A DNA stretch of 64,000 nucleotides from Isoetes taiwanensis (lineage: Eukaryota; Streptophyta; Lycopodiopsida; Isoetales; Isoetaceae), in the NCBI GenBank assembly GCA_021234155.1, contig JAJEKV010000028.1, positions 9,874,134-9,938,133 of the forward strand, written 5' to 3'. The position numbers and the translations under genes are program-made. Shown here in pieces: positions 56,571 through 64,000 of the stretch. Within the stretch, counting starts at the first letter, position 1, and every line of letters begins with the position of its first letter. The notes below the pieces were generated by a model, which was given only the letters and a program-made list of their open reading frames with translations, made no database searches and had not been told where the DNA came from.

Positions 56571-59500
56571 TAAAATCATATAGAAACAACCACAAAATCA
56601 AAATAAGGAGATGACGTCTACTTTTTAGTTGAAACCTCACGCTCCTGAAGCATAGTCTCATTGACTCAATTAATGAATAGAAAGCAAAGATGGCCCAACA
56701 AATTGATGCATTTCCGAGCTATCCAAAACTGGCATCTGGTGTAGAATAATAACCATCTGCATCATCCTGCTGTGTAATGACATTCTTGAAACTTCTAGGA
56801 TCCAGCAAAGGTACCTTATTTCCGATCCCAGCTATGGACGTCAAGGTATGAACCTAAATACTAGGAACACCGGAGCGGTTCTCTGTAACATCGATTCTAA
56901 ATTTATTTGTGTTTGCATGACTTTGCTTCTCATGAGAATTTCTCACAACAAGAAGTGAAGAATATTACGTTCCCCCGCTTTGCTTCAAGGTATTTTTCTT
57001 TTGCAATTACATTTAAATGCAGTAAAAGATTTTTCTTTTTATCAAATTGGTATTTACTGAGTATATAAGTGTCCGTTCTCATGAGAAAACAAGATTCATC
57101 TTTTCTTTTATTTGAGTGGGCTTCCGCAATGTGCATAAATAAAGGTTGCTTTTTTGGTTCGTGTCCTCTCACATAATGTATGATCTCATTTCAGTCCATT
57201 TTGTTATTACATAATGCAGTGCTTGGAGACAACACCATGTTAAAATGCAAAGTTCTGTACGTAAAAAATGCTATATGCAAAATGCTGTATTCTTTTGGAT
57301 ATCAGTCCTTTGCTATTCTCGCTTTAATAACCGCAACCATCTGCCGACATGCTTAATAGGGGCCATTATTAGTAGCGCCCATGTATAAGTTCACTTCCCG
57401 ATCCATTAGCTGAAGACATCAAGGGTAAGTGCTGACCTTGCAGCAAAATTTGAATAATCATTCTCTGCTAAGGAAGCTTGCAGCAGAGACAATAAAAGAA
57501 GTGATTTGAGTATGATTTGATGCGTTGTTGTTTCAGTCAGCACATTGATCGCCGGATATATTACTGTTAACTCGAACTGTAGAGTTTTTTGGGTTAAAAT
57601 TGGTATGACGTGTTAAATAAAGGGGTACAAATATGAATGCTATTGCAGTTGTAACTTTTGTTACTTTTGTGACGTGGAGCTAGAAATACCATTTCAAAGC
57701 TTTTTTCTTTTCATTGTAAAGGCCAATATCCCAAATGTAAAAGAAAAAGAAAATGGAAGGCCGCAATGCCATATGTAGTATAGCCTATGAATATCCGAGC
57801 AAAGGTTGGTCATATTTGCTTTTGTTTGTTTTTCTTAACTCTATTTCAGCCTTAGTTTTATTTGATGCATTACAAACCCAATGGTCATATGCACATGGCT
57901 TTAAAGCTCAATTGTCCTATTATATTAATATAATACAAGAAATTTATCGCATTGCTCAAGGCCGCCAGCTTTAACATTTTTCTTTTCAAATTCATTAATA
58001 GAATTTGTGTTATCCTAAATCCACAAGGAAAGAGGGCCTAGGTCAAAGATACCTCTCAAGTTCCTTCTGAAGTTCTGTGTTGCGGAAGAAGCTTATTAAA
58101 GATCATGTAATATATCCTCTACTGCTTATTTCTACATCATTTTTATTTCCTGCGAAATCCATAGTTGTGCTCTAATTAAATGCTTAAGTTAATGGAATAT
58201 ATTCTACACACAAGAAACTTTGTGTATAGAATATGTAAGCATGGAATTGATGGAAATCCATCTCAAACATGTAACATTGCATTGATAGTTCTTTTAATTG
58301 TTTACCATCTATATGAGTGGGGAGGGGTAGTCCACAACGACAAAGCATAGGTGCATTGCTCCAACTCTTGCAACTTAATTAACTAGTATCTGAATTGATT
58401 GAGGAGGAAATTAATTTTGCTTAAGACCCATTTTGTATGTCAAACTCCTGTTTCGTCTGCTATCAAAGGTACCTTTGGTGGCACATCCCTCTCTCTCTTG
58501 GGCTATCTGGGCTGGTTACCATTGCATGCACAACTCAATCTTTTACAATATTCATTTACTACATGTAGTGCATATGCATATGCAAATACATAATGAATCT
58601 TTTCAATGAATGTATGTGCAATATTGGGACATCGGGCCATATATAATAAACTCCAGCAGTGTCTTATCTTGCACCTGATAATCATAAGTTGAGACTTTTT
58701 CGATGTGAACTTAAAGATCAGTATTAAAAGGATGCCGTATTGAGATGTAGTGTCACGTCATCTAGTAAACCAAGCCTTGCCTATCATAATACACGACCTT
58801 TTGCTCCCCGAAGTAAGCCGACACTTCCATTATAACGGAACAACCTACAAAGCTTGACAAAACATCAGCTTATATACTATGAGCGCATTCTACTGTCTCC
58901 CAAACGTACTTATAAACGATATCATACACTGGCTTGTCGTGAACATCATAGCCTCGGAATTTATTTTTCTGGTAATTTTTAACATTTTTCAAATAGAGTT
59001 TAACAAAGATACATCACCGCCTTCTCATAAGACTCTTGTTTATTGAAGTCTCCACCCTGTGTGCTTGAAAAGGAACCCATTTGCCAGCCACCAAAGGTGA
59101 TTGTAAATAAAAATCAACGCTTAACCCTCACCAAATAAATACTTTGTGTTAGATATTTTCACGTAAGACCTTAAGGCCGGACTTGCAGAAGTTGACGAAG
59201 TTCGTATATGGCTATCTAATCATACTCATTATCCATATGCCAAACAATGGGTATCGATTAAACTTTCCACTCTTTGTGTTCTGATTGTAACTTCTAACAA
59301 CAGACTCACTTGGTTTCACCCATGTTGCAACAGCTTGTGCTTCCCGAATGAAGCAGCCGTAAGAACATTCAGATAAATTGGGCCCATCACATTGTTAGTA
59401 CCATCTTCTCAAGATAATAGTAGAACCAAATTCAATATGGACGAAAGCAAGGGAAAGTCTCAAGGTATATGATGAGGTTATGAGCTCAGTTTTTTCCACG

Positions 59501-59735
59501 TTTTGGTGAAAGGGGGAAACCTTTCCTTCAAAAATTTCAGATTAGGTAATCGAAGAATAAATTCCCAAATTGAAGTGCTTCACATGACTTTAGCCCCACA
59601 ATAATAGATACCCCACGATGTATAAGAGATAACAAACTCGCTCATATTCTATATACAAATTTACTCTAATTACTATGTGTGACCATGGTTTACTATCTGT
59701 ATGGGAAATGTGATGGACTGCATCGCATTTGAAAA
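56571..59735. other. AT-rich intergenic region
   Basis: No supportable gene. Frames at 56930-57172 (minus) and 57753-57974 (plus) are short and featureless. Confidence 0.5.
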
Positions 59736-61830
59736 GTGATTTACTTGCATCGTGATTTATCAGTCATTTACTCGGGTAATCGCATGGGGAAAATGATGGA
59801 CATGGTGCCTAACCCAAAGATGAACTGTACCATGTCTCTTGATGATCACTACTTTGATTATACTGCGGAAATTTGGGTCACGCTGCGTAACATACCGGGT
59901 TTTACTATGACATCAAAGATCGAGACCATAATGTACCCTTGGACAAATGGCTTCGCTTAGGTTTTGAAGTTCCGGGATTCTCGTAAGGCCGCTACGTCAC
60001 TTAAGCAATCGGCCGGTAATATCAGAATACATTGTCCAATACATGACTTAGCAAGCAATGGAGAAAGAGGCACACAAGAACAACCTTACATGCTGCAAAT
60101 TAACTTTTTCCTCTCATACGGACATTGCAACATACCCTCCAGTTTGAATCCTTGCTCCATAGATTTTAAATTTTTTTTGAACTTCTAAAATCCATCAGAT
60201 GGGTCTCTTAGGTCAAAAATTGCATAAAGATAGTAAATTATAACTCGTCATTATGGTCACAGATTAACACAATTAAACCATGCAAGGATTCGGTGGTTTT
60301 GAACTGAAGGCTGAAGCTTTGCATCACAAGAAACACCCACATAGCCAAGGTTGTTCACTGTATTCTCACAAGATGCGAAACGGCCAGGGATCTGGGGGTT
60401 AAACTCGCTATTGGAGGCATGAATAGGCTCATCAGACAATTTATAGCTTTGAAATGGTGACTATACCACGGTTGAATATTTATAATAATGTTGAATTTTT
60501 AATTCAATAGAAAATACAGCAATAATAGATCATAAGACTAAGAGCTTGCATCAGCAACATCATAGTTCTGCTTATTGCCATGAATGCAAAAGTTGAAGTG
60601 CTTTTCATATCTCGAAAAGAACATGGAAACATTGCCCATGGGCACAAAGACCCTAATTATTGCTCGCCGTACCATAGATCCATGGAAGCAACCACAACAA
60701 GATACAATCACTACTGCCTTATCGCAATACAAAAATATGTAAGAAAATAATCATCAACTATAATAATATACTTATATAATAATTAGCAAGCATCAGCAAA
60801 ACCCCGATCCTTTGGCACTCTCTCTTGTTTTCAAAAGCCCATTTTCTTGCTAATTTTATTGTAGTTTCAATACCCTCACCATGTGTTCATTGAAGTACCA
60901 TAGCCAAATGTATTTGGATTGCTGAGCAAAGATTGGAAATTTGTCATCAGAAAAGCTCAGAGCTCACGTCAAATCATGAGCTCACAGAGATTGCATTCAC
61001 AATCTTCTCTATGGTAATGCCCCTTCGAAAAGAATGAATTATTAAAATAATCACAACATTCAATATAACTTGCAAGATTCCATAATATGTGTTAAATCCA
61101 AAGATAAAATGACCGATATCTTCCATCCATCATCCCATGAGAAAAAGCTACCATCCTTTCTTTAGAAGGCCAGTCAACTTCAATAACAAAATAAAATGAA
61201 GCATATACATCTAAGAAAAAGATTCGACAAGCCAGCATTTATGTCGAAAGAAAATTTAGGTGCTTTCTCGCTCGATCCCGCATACGGACATCCTTGTCCG
61301 TGAAAATACAATGGAAGAGGATGGTAACCTAAACATAGAAATCTTTCATGATTGTATTTCGACAAACAGAGCAAGGAATGATGGGAAAATAATATCCACC
61401 GCCAGCTTGCATCAGGTGGTTTGTACAACCCTTCGCTTGATATTCGCTAAGTCCGACAATGAATGAGCTCTTTTTCCATTCTCACGTGAATCTTCTCTCG
61501 CCTCGCAACCAAGAAGAAAACATTGGCAAAGCTCGCCGGCTATGGCGGTAATCTATGGTCAACGATGGCAATCAAATCGCTTTTAAAGCTACCGCCACAT
61601 CTGTCGGCCCACTCTGCCTGTTCGAACAGTGGTCCTTTCTCCGGCCTCTGTTTTTTCCCCCTTTTTTTTAATTTGGCCCTATTTTTTTCTCAAAAGGTAC
61701 TGCTGGCCACCTTCTCGTGAAGAAGTGATCAAAAGAATATTCGAAAAGCATATTTGTAGGAGAGTTATATATGTTAGATAAGTTATATATGTTAGATAAG
61801 CTTTAACATGTACAATCATGTACACACCAC
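59736..61830. other. Intergenic, no supported gene
   Basis: Frames of 60-82 codons only. The two adjacent plus-strand frames 59736-59960 and 59964-60188 show no domain. At about 61771-61801 TTATATATGTTAGATAAG is repeated twice. Confidence 0.45.
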
Positions 61831-62023
61831 GATGCACATATATCTAACTAGAGCCTCTGCATGTATGCAAAAACCTTTGCCAAATCTTCAGGAATTCTAA
61901 AAATCTAAGCGCATGCGGTAAAAGCTTACAAGATATCTTTTGAATTGCAAAAGTATGATGCGCATATATCTAACTAGAGCCTCTGCATGTAAGCATACAC
62001 CTTTGCCAAACCTTTAGGAATTA
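61831..62023. repeat. Direct repeat, 66 bp at 126-bp spacing
   Basis: GATGC-CATATATCTAACTAGAGCCTCTGCATG... at 61831-61897 and 61957-62023, with about seven changes. Confidence 0.88.
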
Positions 62024-62109
62024 GGAACTTACAAGACAACGTTTATATTTTAATACGCTTGATCATGCATTGATGCTTCGTGTATTGGTTGAAAGGCAAG
62101 GCTTATCCG

Positions 62110-63530
62110 CAATTTTATACATTGCATTTATAGATTTTACAAAGCATTTGACACCTGCGTAGGAAGGAATTAGGGAGACGAATGGAGCTTACTGGGGTTC
62201 CACATAAAAAGGAGCTTGTCACGCTTATACCTCGTATATTAATAAAATTATCATGGGAAGTCAACACCGTGATAAGGAAACATCATAGGGGTTCGGCTGT
62301 GGATGTCCTCTATCCTTCTACATTTTTCGGGCCTCTTTATAGATGAGCGAAGAATGGTTGCTTGCTCAAGACTTTGACAGCAACTCGCCTTTGGAGCTAT
62401 GATATAGTTATTATTGTATGCCGATGATGTGGTGCTATTGGCATCCAAGAAGAGAATAGAATAGAAACAAGTGTTGCGTAAAAGCGCACTTACGTATCGA
62501 GGCTTTTGTGCAAAGAAGGCAATGAAAAGTAAATATTGTTAAATAAAAATTATGGTGTTTTGGGGACAAGGAGAGACCCGCATTCTTATCAAGAGCAGAA
62601 ATTAAGATAGTGGAGAGCTATAAGTATCTTGGGATTATTGACTTCTCCTCAAGATACAATTGGAAAAGAAGATCAATGGTGGAAAAATGGCGCCATGGTA
62701 TAAGCCAAAGTAAGTTCTAAAAATTTCTTGCATGATTGGGGTCTTAGAAAATGTTGTTTAAAAAACACCGGTTCAAACCGCTGCTATTGTATGGAGAGTT
62801 CCAATATGGGGCCAAGCATTCTACCAAGCTAAGGAACCATAGAAGTAGTTCAAAAGATTTTCCCCGAGAAATGTGCCGCAGCATAAAAGCCCGATACCAT
62901 ATGCAATTATGTTTCGCTAGAAAGGTGTGTTCTACCAGAATTAGAAGCATTATTTCCAAAGTGTACCCTCATTAATAGGATCTCGAGATCAAGCACCTAA
63001 CGCTTATCATATCAAGCAATGATAGAATCAAAGAGCAAGAAGGTTGGATGCAATGACTGGGTCTGAATGATGAAAATTGGTCCAATGTAAGTCCATGCAA
63101 AGAGTATCAAGGAGACTTGGCGATTGAGCACCCCATGGCAAAGACCAAGGTAGCCTAATGTCATCACTACGAGCTCTCCTCGTGGTAACACATGGATGAA
63201 TATAAGAGCCAAGAGTATTTGATATCTACATACCAAGAACTCTAGAGCATGTCATAGCCTCGCTACAGAATCCAGCTCACATAGATTAGAGCGAGACAGC
63301 AGATGGTCAAAGACTCCATTTGAAGATAGAGTATGTAGAAATTGTGATTCGAATAGTGTTGAAGATGAGGCACATGTATTCCTACACTGTGAGGCTTACA
63401 GAGATATATGGGAACAATTCGAGATTCAAGCACCAGATCTTCATTCATTGTTTGCTACTTCTTGTTATGATTTAGGATGGTACTTAAAGGCAGTAGATAC
63501 CTATCGTGCTTTGACATTGAAACTATAATG
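62110..63530 (+). mobile_element. Degenerate LINE copy
   Basis: Traces of RT: FIDFTKHLT-like motif A (about 62125-62155), a motif-B relic near 62290-62345 (GCGCPLS replaced), and YADDVVLLAS (62417-62446). ESYKYLGIIDFSSRYNWKR (about 62610-62665) and the zinc-knuckle end EDEAHVFLHCEAYRDIWEQF (63363-63425) follow, and the protein ends near 63525. It has many frameshifts. Order and motifs match the 4.7-14.5 kb LINEs. No stem-loop or simple-repeat tail was recognised after the stop. Confidence 0.8.
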
Positions 63531-63794
63531 TATTCTTCACATTAGCTTTTAGTGGGCGCCTACTATCACCTCAACAAATTTCATAATGTTGACCAATATT
63601 ACAACACAAAAGCACCACATTGTGGATTGCGGCTTTTCGTTTACAATTTTGACATATACATGTTCCCAAATTATGCCCAACAATGCTAGGCACCGTAACT
63701 CGTCCAAGATAAAGAGATCGGCCATGGTTGGAGAATGATTCAAACATAAAGAATGTAACGGCTGAAGATTATCCACCTCAATATTTAGCCGAGC

Positions 63795-63868
63795 TGTCAG
63801 ACACATGGATAGGCTAGAATTGTGAGAAATGTCGCGGGAAGGGGGGGTTTTAGCCAAGCCTGCTAACT
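63795..63868. repeat. Third copy of the 52.6-kb dispersed repeat
   Basis: ACACATGGATAGGCTAGAA, GAGAAATGTCGCGGGAAGGG and AGCCAAGCCTGCTAA parallel the 52620-52789 units in order. The rest of the right edge, to 64000, shows nothing. Confidence 0.65.
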
Positions 63869-64000
63869 AAATATCTAGATCAGGTATTAGCCGATTATGT
63901 GTTCTTATACTTAGGTTATATGTTTTTTCCATGTCTACAATGCAACAATATGCAACCACGGAGCAAATTGATGTCATATAAGGGTTATTCTATGTGCTTT

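Overview
The window is nuclear DNA of a land plant. It has long AT-rich intergenic stretches, few and mostly decayed genes, and many dispersed repeats. Plant markers are a family-1 UDP-glycosyltransferase pseudogene, two PLS-type pentatricopeptide repeat (PPR) pseudogenes, a plant-type FCP1/NIF-domain gene with an in-frame intron, and a small LTR element primed by initiator tRNA-Met. Abundant PPR debris with a very TE-dense landscape suggests a seed-free vascular plant such as a homosporous fern. That is inference; nothing here fixes the species.

0-15 kb is a nested transposon yard. Four head-to-head inverted duplications (159-1149) precede a decayed hAT transposase on the minus strand (1342-3740). 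A large fold-back element (4235-4720) follows. Next come three related, 5'-truncated LINE copies lying head-to-tail (4738-6830, 6883-8148, 12984-14520), joined by (TC)n tracts. A PIF/Harbinger element (8340-12960) splits the TC junction between the second and third LINE. It has matching termini, a DDE transposase remnant, a Myb/SANT-like ORF and an extra Ser-rich ORF. A tiny fourth LINE 3' end closes the chain.

15-26 kb holds two tandem-repeat blocks, a small acidic ORF (16250-16744), the FCP1/NIF-domain pseudogene (about 17655-18770), about 5 kb of AT-rich DNA and the glycosyltransferase pseudogene (23847-25185), followed by a fold-back element.

28-44 kb contains an ATTCT-tailed LINE whose 3' stem-loop is split by a complete 469-bp TRIM-like element. 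That LINE sits in a PPR pseudogene. A second, longer LINE of the same subfamily follows (33960-35963), then a probable Helitron 3' end (40491), and another LINE/PPR junction (41960-43150) beside a (TAAGA)n-tailed LINE end.

44-64 kb has an L1-type LINE 3' end with a poly(A) tract, several minisatellites including a proline-rich coding one, fold-back elements, a second decayed TRIM and a degenerate LINE at the right edge.

Almost no intact cellular gene is visible. The main coherent story is a LINE lineage with a conserved 3' stem-loop and diverse short-repeat tails, whose copies keep landing next to one another at simple repeats.
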